In this document: positions 39,526-51,335 of the stretch, one piece after another
Numbering within the stretch: position 1 is the first letter of the stretch
Layout: each line of letters starts with the position of its first letter
Assembly: GCA_030562195.1 (NCBI GenBank)
Contig: JAUJPP010000003.1
Span: 47,870,602-47,934,601, forward strand
Source: Nipponacmea schrenckii
Lineage: Eukaryota; Mollusca; Gastropoda; Lottiidae
Direction of reading: 5' to 3'
Length of the DNA: 64,000 nucleotides
The notes under the pieces: generated by a model
Told to the model about the DNA's origin: nothing
Database searches by the model: none
What the model saw: only the letters and a program-made list of their open reading frames with translations
Program-made: the position numbers and the translations under genes

Positions 39526-39640
39526 TGTCTCCGAGTTAACTCGAAGTTGTCTACGAATTAAGTTATGGTTGTACCCGAGTTAACTCACTTTGTCTCCGAG
39601 TTAACTGTCCCCGAGTTGACTTGTCCCCGAGTTGACTGGT
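39526..39640 (+). repeat. Short tandem repeat of GAGTTAACT units
   Basis: Words such as TGTCTCCGAGTTAACT and TGTCCCCGAGTTGACT recur at uneven 16-35 base spacing. GAGTTAACTC is itself a 10-base palindrome. The stretch lies in the intron between the MARF1 leader and first coding exon. Confidence 0.6.
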
Positions 39641-39970
39641 ATTCACCAAAAGGTGATCATCTTATTATATCTAGTATATAAAACAATTTGGTATGGAATA
39701 ACAATCTTTTAACCAATGATTTGTTGTCCTATATAGATGTGTCTATTAAAAGGCTATTTGTATTACTTTCAGTTTCAAGGTGATATAAATAAATTTAAAA
39801 GTTATTTTATAATAATAAAATGTCCACCTTTGAAGTCAGAAATCGAAGGCCAAAGTAGGGGAATCCCCCGTTGTTTTAGCAATCGTGACATTTTTCCAAA
39901 ATATGTAATAAACAAGGGTCAAGATTCATTGATATGAAAAACACACATATACCGCTATCTAGATACTTAC

Positions 39971-40050
39971 GGAATTTTGGGCAAGTATTAAAGCAACCAA
40001 ACTGCTAACCATAGTCCATTTTGATAATTTCATAACAAAACCCTATAACA
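39971..40050 (-). other. Predicted MARF1 5' leader exon
   Basis: The first MARF1 coding exon opens at an acceptor (TTACAG, exon from 37835) 10 bases before its ATG, so an upstream exon must exist. The best candidate ends at a consensus donor TCC|GTAAGTATC at 39971, just below an ETS promoter motif. Its own ATGs are out of frame with MARF1: one opens MKLSKWTMVSSLVALILA, the other stops after four codons. Spliced to 37835, the first would overlap the MARF1 start and end within that exon. It may be a 5' untranslated exon with upstream ORFs, or the first exon of an unrelated transcript. Confidence 0.4.
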
Positions 40051-40060
40051 CTTCCGGTTT
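40050..40060 (-). promoter_or_regulatory. ETS-type (GABP-like) promoter motif
   Basis: Minus strand reads ACCGGAAGTG, a full ETS/GABP consensus common in promoters of broadly expressed animal genes. It sits just upstream of the predicted MARF1 leader exon and points the same way. A second GGAAGT-like word lies about 15 bases away on the other strand (GAGGAAGTTA). Confidence 0.4.
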
Positions 40061-42773
40061 GAAAGAGGAAGTTATGGCTCTCATAAAAAATAACACTAAT
40101 ATGCTAAGTTTTATTACGTTTAACATGGACAAGAAAAGGGGAAAATATGCTTCATATTCAGATATCTACTTTTCTAACGCAGTAAAATCAAATTCTGAAA
40201 AATATTTCTAAAGTACTTAGTGGGAAGCGCATGAATATCAAACTAAACTCACATCAAAGGGAAGGGAAATTACTAAGTAATATACAGACTACAAATAACT
40301 TCAATATAATTGATTTATTATAATAAAATAACTTATGATTATTATAAATGTGATTAACAGTTTCGTTTCGATTAGAGCTTTATTACCACATTTATTTGTA
40401 TGGTTAGTATTCATCTACACAGAAAACTAATCAGTTAGGAAAATGACAAATTAACAGCCATAGGTCTATGCCTTTTCTAAATGATGAGCTTGGTCGAACT
40501 TCAACAATAATTGAGTAAATTTCAAAAAAATATTTAGAGACGAAAAGTGTGAAATTTGATGCTTTTTACTGGCCCAATTCAGCATTTCGTGATTGTACTT
40601 TCTTCGTTGACTAATGTTCCAAAAAAAAACCAAAGCGTAATGGGAATGTCAACTGGGCCATAAGTGAATTTACGATTTAAATTGCATATGAATTTGTACG
40701 AAGAAATGCATAGGCTGCTATGGGATTAAATGCATTGTTATAATTCAATAGGCCTACTAGTGGAGGGTCACTCTTTAATCCGAATTGCATCAAATGCAGG
40801 ATTGAAACTTTTTATTTCCATCTTTTCTATGGAAGCATGACCATCATCCGTAGGAACGAACGTGTTATTGGTTTTCTATAATAGCGAGACTATCCTCAAA
40901 CATTTTAAAGAGAGAAATCGTCAAAGAACTAACCAATTAATGCCATATTGTTCCATAATTGATCTTTAATACGTCTATACATAGGCTTATATAGTATATA
41001 GTGGAATATATACAGTGGAAAAGTCTTATTTGATCAGATTAAACATTATGTCCGCGGAGATTTATGATATCGATATCAGGATTATTAATGAAGTATCAAA
41101 CCTAAGAAAATACAAATTTAACCTCATAATTAATTATAGATTAATTAGACATATTTCCACAGTTTTATTAATTATATATCTTAATAAGTTGAGCCACTTT
41201 GAGAATGTCTAGCCTTTTAAATTCCTAGTGAAAATAAAAAGATTATACCAATAACTAATTATGGTAGGCCTAGGCCTACTGATTTTCAAGAAAATTGTAT
41301 AACCCTACAATGGGTATTTAGTTATTGATTTTGTTTAGAAACGTATATAATATATTTAAAATTATAAATATTTAGGACTGTTTATACTTTGAAGTTGTGT
41401 TGATAATAAAAGATTGTGTATATGTATACGAGAAATTTAAAGGATTTTGTATAATTGAGATTGTATTTATTTATGTTTACATTGAAGGTTTGAGTGGATA
41501 ATCCTACTTAAATTATTTAGGATTGTGTGTATATTTTTGATTGTGTAAAGATTTAGGATTCTATAAAAGTAAGGATTGTATATACAACTAATATTGTGTT
41601 TCTAAAATTAGGATTGGGTTTATTTATTTGTATATTTAGGGTTTGCATAAATAAATGAATATATATTTTTGATTATTTGGGATTTTGTATAATATTAAAC
41701 TAATATTTTTACTGTGATAAGAATGGGGTATGTATTTAATTTTCAACGCGGTTTGTTCTGACCACATATGGATTTGAATGCTCAAATTCCGGCAGTGAGC
41801 TGTGAACAAACCGATGGCGAAAGTATCCCTTTCTAAATCATTTCTAAAATGTCTCAATTTCTACAAAAATCAAAAGATATGAATAATTTGTAAATCACTT
41901 TTATTTCAAATTATTTCAATTTCAAATGACTACTGTCTCTATAATTATTTCAATATCTATGATAATGATTCGAGATTTTCTACATGTACAGTATGTATTT
42001 TAGTGTAAATAAGGTACACAAATCCTGCTAACTGTCGGGACAAACGGATCATCTTCTACTAGCTACTAGTTCACATTGCTCGAAATAAAATACATGTATA
42101 CTAATGCAATTTGTTTTATTCCAAAGCAAGTTAATGTGAATACAGTCCTAAGATGAAATATCGGTTCTCACGGCCCATGCTAAATCAAAGATCCATGTCC
42201 CCTTTCATTTAAAAAATTCCCTTTGCCATATTCATTTCTTGTAAAACATTTGTGCAATATGAATAATAGGCAGAATATAAAAATCACAATATGAGTAGAC
42301 TGAAATAATTCATTGAAAATACATAGACACATAAAAACAAATTCAATATGGAATCTCGAAATGGGCCATTACCTTTCAATTACACAACGTCAATGGATGT
42401 TCATAATGCTCGAAATTAAATTTTCTATCGTAATTTGTTTCATTCCAAATCAAGTTAAAGTGCAATATAACATAACACAAATAAATATACATAAATCCAA
42501 CATGGAACCTCGAACTGGCCAATTACCTATCTATTACGCACCAATGTCGATCTTCCAATAATGAACCATGTTCCTGAGTTAAAGCACATAACTAATACAG
42601 TACATAGTTATGGCTTTCCCGATTGTCGTTTGCACAATATGTCGTTTGAAAAACATTTCGAAACAAAGTTACGACCATTAAATGATTATCAGATATTTGA
42701 AAGAGGTACTATTTCTGTTATCGTACAGAAATTTCAAATAAAAAAAGTTATTACGATTTTTCCGTGTGTATTA
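40061..42773. other. Intergenic region between MARF1 and the GPCR gene
   Basis: Very AT-rich. A diverged direct repeat (GCTCGAAAT-AAA..., AATTTGTTT-ATTCCAAA-CAAGTTAA) appears at about 42078-42140 and 42407-42465. The right end should contain the GPCR 3' untranslated region. No coding sequence recognised; the minus frame at 41636-41857 has no family features. Confidence 0.5.
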
Positions 42774-45700
42774 TTATTCCTGACTAAGAACACTTTTGTT
42801 ATTACTTGGTTGAATATCAACTTTATCTGTTGGCGCCGGTTCATCTTTCTTCGTTTCAGTTGACGAAGAGGCTTCCTGTTTATAATCGAATGTGTTTTGT
42901 GTCTCTTTATCTGTGACTGAATTAGGCTGACGAGAACGATCTTTCTTTGTGATTGTGCTGTCAAGAGGCGATACATGTGCCTTCCGGAAACGTTTGAATG
43001 TGGACAAAAACGCCTCGCGGAAATTGCGATTATAAATTGCGTAAAGAATAACATTATATGCAGTGCTGAAGGCAGCTAAAATAATTCGTAGAACATTAAT
43101 TGGACCACTGTAGGCTTCAGAATCATCCTTTCCGGAAATTTTCTAAAAAAAAGAAATTTTCGTTTTAAATAAGATAATAATTGTATTCTTCAATATAACA
43201 TCAATATTCGTTCCATGTAACACTTCGTCCATGTTCCTTTAGCTACGGTATTATGATAATCCACAGACATCGTTGCTTAAGGAACATGTATGTTACCTTG
43301 CAATGGTGTAATATTAAGTCCTTGTGATAAATTTCTATTATTGCTTCGTAAAAAACTGAATGACATCGTAAAATGATCCAACATATTAATTTTGTCAAAT
43401 TCTTGGAATATCTGACACGATCTCATAAGGCAATGTTTAGAATGCAAATATAAATCGACCAGTTGTAATAACTACATAAATACAGTGAAACCCCTCCAAA
43501 CCGCACCATCTATATACCGGCATCCTCTGTTAAGCGGCATATTTGAAGTCCCGGCCGAATCACTATATAATACAAACCGCAATCCGGCATCGAAATCAAG
43601 AACCCAAAGTAGTTAATCTATAGTTAATTGGTCTCTCTAAACCGGCATCTGAATTCGTATTAATTGAAGTCAATCCGTTGACATGAAATATGAATACGAC
43701 ACGTGCTAATTAATCACTAACCCAATTAATTACGTTTAATGTATTACAACCGGTACGGGTAACTCGGCAACCCATCAAAACCGACATTTATCACGGGTCC
43801 GACAGCTTGCCGGTTTAGAGGGGTTTCACTGTACTACTTTCGTTAAATACTGAGCCCCGTTATTGAACTTGAAGATGTACAAACCCACTAACACACTTAG
43901 ATACAACTATAATTTGTCATACTTACTGCTATTATAAGAATTATAAAGTATGGTAGCCAAGCCACCACAAAGAAAGCTGCCACCAGGATTAACATCTTAA
44001 TAACTTGCAGTCGATGTTTTCTTTGAGATTTATTCCTAGCAGATTCAGCTTCGTTTTTCAGCTCTTCTTTACTTTTCCAGAAATAGCGAAATATCTGGCT
44101 ATAGTTGTACATGAGCAAGATAAGAGGTATTACATACGATACAATTAGTATCATAAAGCCATTGGATATAGAATAAACTAGTGGAAAATCTTCATCAAGT
44201 CGTCCACAGCTGTATCTTGTCACATTTCCGTCCAAAAAAGTATATTCTTTATATTCCAGTACCGTGGGTATACAGATGACGAACGACAAAACCCAAATAG
44301 CCGGTACGCTCTTCAATATAACTGGAATTGGTTTGGGTGGCTCTAAATTCAGAACTAAGGCTCTTCGTCGTTCAAATGCTATAGCAACCAGTGTGTATAT
44401 TGAACCAGTAATCAGTAAAATTGGCGTGACATTCACAAAGCGACAAAGAAAATCACCTGAAAAGATAAGAGCAGCATGTTAGTCTCATCACACAATATTA
44501 TGTCATAGAAACTGAGGATCACATGTTCTTTTTTTTCGGAATTCTCAACACGTCCTATTCGGGTTAATCTTACAAATTAACATTGGAATTATTGAGACAA
44601 AAAACAGTAGTGCGCCGTAAAGGCTTAACTCTTAAAGGGATAATAGGTCTTATATAATGAACATAAAATTTTTGTTCTCAAGAAAGGTCAATATGAGTGT
44701 ATATTCACCAGGGAACTTACCTGATGTCATAAAGTAATATAATCTCTTAAAATCTTAAAAACTCACAAAATAAGTCATTTATTGAAAAAAGCTTAATCAA
44801 TTTATTAAGCGTTTTTCAATAATCAAATGCATCTTTATATTAGTTTTTTCGGATATATATTTATTTTTTTTATGTCATTTATGGTAGTAGGAATATTTAC
44901 TGATGAATAGAGCTCTTGTTTTTCAAATTATATGTTCATTCTAAGATCAATTATTCCTTAACATGCGTAACTTTTCGACTAACGAAATAACACGATGTCA
45001 CTTTAAAAAATAAAGATCTCCACTGAACCATTTAACGTGATTGAAATGAAATGTCATTTTCAATACAAGTTATTTTCAGTTTTTTTAATAAGCAATATTG
45101 CTGAGAAAATATAAAGTGAAACTTTATACACGATCAAAACGTCCAAGGCTTCAGGATAAATTATATCAAATCACTTCTGTATTTCTCCTTATATTGATGT
45201 GGTTGACCTAGAATATAACTTGGGCATTAAACAATAAAAATCTGCACGTTATTTGATGGATGTGTGATTAGTTGGATCTTGCTAATTTAAAATTGTATCT
45301 TTTAAAATGATACTCATCCTTAGAATGAATATAAAATTAAATAATCAAGTATGGTCAATATGATTATATTATTATTTATATTGAATAACACCTAATCAAT
45401 TTATTAAGCGTTTTTCAATAATCAATTGCATTTTTTATGGATTATTAAAAGGTTCTATGGATTTATCGGTTTATATAAGGATTCTGGTATGATATTAATG
45501 GCAACAGGTATATCTAATTAAAATATGCTCTTATTGGCCAAGTTTAAAATGGATTAATTTTGTATTATTCTACGCCGCAGTATTCTTTTTAGAATCAATG
45601 TATATGAGAATACCTGGTTTTGTCCAGATTAAACTTGTCATGCAGAAGCCACATCCAAAAATTGTATTAATCAATCTCCTTCATGGCCTAGTCAATATTC

Positions 45701-46932
45701 ACAAGAATATCAAGTTACATTAAATTCGGATCAAACTGTACCACTTCCAATTTTGACATGTTTTGGACAAATCAAGGACAACAAATTGTGATAAGCGAAT
45801 TTGTCCAAAATCATACATAAGTATTAAGAGAAAAGCCATCAAGAAATCGTCATAATTGCTTCATATTTCATTAAATGTTTCCTATATATTAACATTTCTA
45901 TAACATCGCAAAACCACCCAGAAGAATGTGGCTTTTAAAAGATTTCCATAGACTTTAGTAATGGAAATTGCTTCCAAAAGCTGATTTGGATAGAAAAGTG
46001 TTGAATTGATTTCGAAACTTCGATTTTATATAATTACCGGGAAAGCCAGATCAATATCATGATATGATAAAATTATTGATTTGAAAAAAAAAACACAACA
46101 AAACACATCAGCAAGCGTTAGTTATTAAAGTTAGTGCTTATTACAGTATTTTTACCTCTATCAAAATATGGCTTCCGAAATGGAAAGAGCATTCGTATAA
46201 CTTCAGATGTGTGCTCTGAAGTCGTGTTTTCTATTGTAGAACTCGGGTAGATGAAATTATATCGAGTGTAAGTGATATACTTATAATTATTTGAAGTATA
46301 TATTTCTCTCTAGAGCGCACATGATTTCCCTAGATGGAACTTCCTACTTCCCAAAGAAATAAATACAGCAATATAATAATGGTGAAGAGTGACTTGAACT
46401 TTTACAAATTGTGTAATCCTAGCAAAGCAGTAATTTTGAAAACAAAAATGCAATTTTCGTATGTTTCTAACTTTTCTTAAAACTATTTCCATATATTAAA
46501 AACCCAAATTAAAGTAACGCTCCAACGGCGATTCAGGGTGGGGTCACGGATCTTTATGCAGATAAGAAGACTGACGACGGCCTTGGCGATCATGCATATT
46601 TGATTTGAGACCCATTATCCGGGACTGCAGTAGATAAATCAAACACTGAATTTGTCATGTTCCTTACATCCCATACTTATAAAAATAGTATACTTACCTT
46701 CAAAATAATCTTCTGTGTGAGATAGGTCGTGTAGATTTTGTGGAAGGACGACGCCTGCCAGTAGAATATCACTGATTGACAGATTACAAATAAACAAGTT
46801 TGTGATGTTCCTTAATTTAGGTGTCTTGATCATAATGATGATGACAGTAATATTACTAACAATAGAGAAAACTAAAACTACAGTTATTATTGCTATAAAG
46901 AAAGTCTCTATGCCATTCAGACCCTCGGCCAT
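42774..46932 (-). CDS. Class A (rhodopsin-like) GPCR, peptide-receptor type, three exons
   Basis: Seven-transmembrane receptor of 377 residues. Exons: 46932-46698, 44456-43927, 43142-42774; phases agree. TM1 is about residues 9-35 with N27. TM2 holds NLSISD with D55 (position 2.50). C83 at the start of TM3 and the Cys in YSCGRLDED of extracellular loop 2 should form the usual disulfide. The DRY motif is E107-R-R. TM6 contains FVVAWLPYF, the CWxP variant. TM7 carries N285-V-I-L-Y in place of NPxxY. The N-terminus is only about eight residues and the C-tail is rich in Lys, Ser, Thr and Asp. ERR followed by RAL, and AWLP, point to peptide receptors near the neuropeptide FF, QRFP and orexin-like groups; the ligand is unknown. 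ATG 46932 was preferred because the upstream in-frame TTG is not a start. Intron 1 carries MITE copies. Confidence 0.9.
43483..43831. mobile_element. pogo/Tc1-type MITE (GPCR intron 2)
   Basis: A 349-bp element flanked by TA on both sides. Terminal inverted repeats CAGTGAAACCCCTC at the left and, reversed, CAGTGAAACCCCTCTAAACC at the right. TA duplication and CAGTG-start ends are typical of the Tc1/mariner-pogo superfamily. The interior repeats AAACCG and CCGGCATC words and has no ORF. Confidence 0.85.
44632..44961. mobile_element. TTAA-target MITE, subfamily B, uninterrupted (GPCR intron 1)
   Basis: TTAA at 44632-44635 and 44958-44961. Ends start TTAAAGGGATAATAG and, reversed, TTAAGGAATAATTG. 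The 330-bp interior is collinear with 14818-15575 minus its hAT insert. Confidence 0.8.
45297..45570. mobile_element. Relic of subfamily B MITE (GPCR intron 1)
   Basis: Keeps GAATATAAAATTA, a TATGGTCAATATGATTATAT block, AAGCGTTTTTCAATAATCAA and GCTCTTATTGGCCAA, in the order seen in the 44632 copy. Terminal repeats have decayed beyond recognition. Confidence 0.55.
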
Positions 46933-49178
46933 AGTGAGATGCAACTCAGTATGTAAATTAATATATAAAAAATATATTTTTCAGCGTTTTTTCAATATAC
47001 TTCACGACGAATTTTTGGACGACGAGATATGTTATTTTTTTAGCATTTTTCCCGCAATTTTAAAAATTAAAGTGTCATTTAAAAAAGTTACATGAAGTAA
47101 AAACTATTTCCAAAATTAAAATTTATGACTTCCTTGATACAAAGTTAATATATTTCTACCATTCTAAATATATCGGAATATCACAGTATCTGTTAGTTTA
47201 GTTGATTTCTAATGTATCATATTTTGTAGCCTTTTCTATTTAAGACATTTCTTCTCTTGTCACAAATCACTCTATGGTTCATCTAAATGGTTAACAAAAG
47301 TGATATTTTGTTAGTTGGACTCGAACGTTCTTCAACTGCTATACTGTTTCCTGTTTCTTGGATTGTTCTGTTGAAAATAGGATTATATAATCGTATTCCG
47401 CAATGTCGAAAATAAACACCACATTTAACTTTAGTCTGTTCAGTACACCTTTACTTCTTTCGTAGCTTTCAGAGTTAATTGGAATCTTTCAGTGATAATG
47501 ATGTACCGCCAATTGCTGAGTAAAAGCACAAAGGTATCTATTTCCCTCCATAGAAGCCTTTCGATGAACTCTAGGTTTTCATTTTATTTGCTGTTTATAA
47601 TTCGTCCCTATCTAGTTATGATTAAAATGGAGTCAATATGTATTCTTATACTGGTTGCTTGTGGCCAATCCTGATATTGTACGGCTTATTTCACGCGACT
47701 TTTATCTGTATATCAAATCTTAATCCCAGGAATCCTATTATCAAAGGTAAGTATATTTCACAGAGTACCCGACTTTTATAAGCCAAGTTCACTAGTGCAC
47801 TCACTGGCGACATTTTAAAAATAGCCCATTAGTTTGGTATCGATGTATAAACCAAGCATCATCCAAATTATAAAAGCCTTATAATAGCAAACTTTACTGC
47901 AGAAACTCCTTCCAAGTTTCTATCTGGTAAAACCATTGTTTCGCGGTATGGGCGAATTGGTGATAGTTCGTACCAATCAATTTTTTAACTCTCACTTACT
48001 TAAATTAAACCATAATTTAGTTGTTTTTATATACTTTCCCCGTGTCATGTTTGAATTCCATTTGACCATCCACAGAAAGGCCTTCATGAGAAGTACATAC
48101 AGTATGTAGATTTTTTCTTCTGGTTCTCCGGTGAAAGAATCGATGTTCTGTTCAGTTTCAAAGCAGTATTTGTACTTAATGTACATATTTTGATTCAGCG
48201 TGTGAAGAAGTTTTCAATAATATCAAAAGAAGTGAATGATGATGGCCACATATTTTTGAGGATACATCTGCTCCAATATTACTATAAATAAGATGATACA
48301 TGGATTATTTGAAACTCACGTTGATGATAAAATGAGAAAAGATAGCGTTCTTAGATTCAATTCAATGTTCTGATTTGAGAAATATGAAACAAATCACATT
48401 ATTCAGTGTGTTTAAATATATTCTGTAGTTCAGTTTTGAACTAATGACAGCTTTTCAAAGACTTAATCTCAGTGTTACCTCCATGGTATCGATATAGAGG
48501 TAGGGCATGCTCCTACCGGATATACTTTTGCATCAAGGCAAAATATTATATTTTGTTTTGATTTCAATTTATTTTAATATATTTCTTTCAATAACCCACA
48601 ACGTGGTTGAGAAGATACAAAGTATTTCTGAATTTCAAGAAGTAAACTAAGTGAAAAAAAAAATCAGTAAATTGTTAATAGATGCTAATATTATTTTAAT
48701 GTACAGGCAGTAAACCTATTATCATCCTCGTGTTTATGGATTATTGATAATTATATAAGAAGAGAGAAGAAGATTAATGTTTGTGGACTGACATATAATA
48801 AATGACGTTCAATATATCTAATTATCCATTCTGATACTGTGTCCAGATGAGACACCAGCCGATTAGGAGATAAATCGATTTTTATTATTATTTTTGATAA
48901 TACTTAATCCTAATAATTATATAATCAATTAAATTATATTTACAATATTGTTCAAATTAGGATATTTGATTTCATTATTTTTGTTACATTTTAAATTACA
49001 TCACGGTTGCTTAATACGTGGGGCGAAGATATTTTACCTGCATAATTCAATACAAATATCAATAGTCGCTTGTTAAATTTTATCAGTAAGACCGTATTTA
49101 CATGCTAAATCTTCTGGAACACCTGATGTCACATAGCTAATATTTTTTATACACTATAAACATTTTTCATTTAGTAAT

Positions 49179-49216
<38 letters not shown>

Positions 49217-49415
49217 GGAAACAGGGTTAGTTGTATTTATATAGCATGGTGTAGATCGTGACATCGTAAATTTGAAATAAAACTTGATAGGTTTAATGGC
49301 TCGGTGTCGAGGACGCCAAGATTTAATTTCCTTAAGGGGTGGTACAATTCTGCAAAATGGAACTTAGCCATATTTTACCCCTCTAAAAATATGGAGGCAG
49401 TCTTTTTGATTATAA
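46933..49415. other. Intergenic region upstream of the GPCR gene
   Basis: Should hold the GPCR promoter and 5' untranslated sequence. A plus-strand frame at 47492-47674 has a hydrophobic stretch but no recognisable family. A perfect (TA)n microsatellite of about 33 bases lies at 49180-49214. No gene recognised. Confidence 0.5.
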
Positions 49416-49419
49416 ACAT

Positions 49420-49960
49420 AGGCTTGCGGCAAAAGCCTCGCAAGCGAATACGCCCACCAGCAGCTAGTTAGTTAGCTAAATGTGACCTGTAAAACAACTC
49501 GATATGAGAGTTGATGCAATATCACATTTAGCTTGCGTTCACTCTACAGAAAACAAATTCAGTGTGAAGGGGAGTATCATCCAAGTATTTTCACAAAAAT
49601 ACAGATTTAGCGAACAATCAATAGACTATGTAGAGAAGGCGCCATTTCCTAGTGGATTGCTTTAATGAAACTTGGTATGGTTATTCGAATTGAAAAGAAG
49701 ATAAGAAATCCTTTCGAAATTGTAGCTTCTGTTGCACCCACAATCCAAATTTGACACGATTTTACTATGTCAAGGGTAATAAACTAAAAAAATTCAATCT
49801 TCACAGTCGTCCTATAAATTCCGCCGTCTAATCAATTCCAATGCTCACATTAAAATCCAATGAAAATTGTAGCTTATACTGAACCAACAACAAATGTTGA
49901 CGGATGGACCGACGGATATGGTGACGACAATATACGTCTACATATTCATGATTGCGTATA
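49420..49960 (+). repeat. Pearl-like element, third copy
   Basis: Head GGCTTGCGGCAAAAGCC with TACGCCCACCAGCAG, then diverged core (AAACTTGGTATGG, CAAGGGTAATAAACT, ATTGTAGCTT). The tail reads TGTTGACGGATGGACCGACG, GGTGACGACAATATACGTC. The head differs from the 2656 and 24225 copies, but its position and palindromic form agree. Confidence 0.6.
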
Positions 49961-50039
49961 ACTTGGAATATTAAGAATCATATTTTGAAGCTCTATGGGG
50001 AGTTTCTGACTCGGATTCAAACGCATTAACAAAAGGGAG

Positions 50040-51335
50040 ATGCTTGTCGCTATCTTCTTTTACCCAGCCAAGTGACGACCTGCCCGCAAAGTATCATATC
50101 CGTGCAAAAATAAGACGTATGAAACACTTGATGGGCTGCTTTCATATGCCAGAAACACAAGCTGCAGTGGCAATCACATGTTTGGTAGAAAAAGGAATGC
50201 AAATGATGACCCAGAAGTCATTGATACTCTACCTGAATCCAAGAGTATCAGGGTAGCAGGAAAGAGCATTAAAGTGTGGTCAATAAATGACATTGTCAAA
50301 GAGAAATATGAACAAGCTGTGGTTACCTATTTTGATGATGACTGAAAGACGCCGAGAGCTGTATCATTAACTGTAAATGGCAGGTATAGACCACCATTGA
50401 CAATGCACTGTGCCAGAAAGAACTTGGCTGCTTTCAAGGTGACAGTCCTTGAAAATCTGGAAAAAGCAAGTGGTTTTTCCTCCAAATATCTGTTTGAGAA
50501 AATTGACTATGTAATGACAGATCAAACAACTTGAATGTGGATGAGTTGGTAGCAGAGAGACTAGGCTCTGAACACACCCCTGCTCACCTATTCTACAATG
50601 CTCATCCAACTGTTGTCAACCGTGTCATTACCAAGCAGGTGTCTCAATAGAGAACATACTAGGTAGAGACAAGATCTACTTAAACTTCATTGTCAATGCT
50701 ACAACTATAGCAACAAGAACAAGTGTCACTGAACAGGTCCTACACTATATGACTAGCCTCATCAACCACGACTTTGACCACAAACCATGGAACAAATCAC
50801 ATATCCACATACATATCTCCCCAAATCAAAACATGTCAGTCAGCCTCAAGGATGAACGGCCCTTGCCATCTCTTTGTACCACATAGAGGAAATAGCATCC
50901 TTTCTAGTTTGAGCAAGTAACTAATTAGCTGTTATGCATAATAGGATATTTGCTTTACTTAGACATCCTGAAGGTGATGCACTGTACAGGTGCCCTCATT
51001 GGCCTTCATCGGCTTTAACCATATCCGTCTCTGACCACATCGGCTGAAACAACCTACAGCAAAACCGCCCCAGCATGTTAGCAACTACACAAAAAAAATC
51101 GCTAATGTGACAGTAAATCGCCGCAGAAACAAAGACATTGACTCACTTAAACAATGGATGACCCATTTACACATTAGCTTATGCCATTGATACGTATGTC
51201 ACAGCTACTGATATCGATGAGAGCACGAAGCAAGGACGACTCTACCTTAAGTTTCGCTATGCACGAGACACCCCACTTTCACTGCCAAGCGATATATTTC
51301 GCCTCATAAAGAACCACAAGAAGCTACGGATGAGA
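50040..51335 (+). pseudogene. Decayed transposon ORF of unrecognised class
   Basis: Fragments of one protein can be followed through stops and frameshifts (breaks near 50240, 50342 and 50520). They include KYHIRAKIRRMKHLM, KVWSINDIVKEKYE, LNVDELVAERLGSEHTP, YNAHPTVVNRV, NFIVNATTIATRT and a HDFDHKPWN motif. The combination resembles large repetitive ORFs seen in cnidarian and mollusc genomes (VHPxxxFxR, FxxKPWN); I cannot name the class. It ends where the LINE reverse transcriptase begins at about 51336. Confidence 0.45.

Noticed and set aside
41636..41857. Minus-strand ORF of 73 codons between MARF1 and the GPCR
   Set aside because: Part of it looks protein-like but I could match it to nothing, and there are no clear splice sites.
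44632..44961. Simple intronic AT-rich spacer
   Set aside because: Inverted ends and TTAA borders shared with other copies show it is a MITE.
47492..47674. Small secreted-protein gene
   Set aside because: A hydrophobic stretch is present but is internal, and there is no homology or supporting context.
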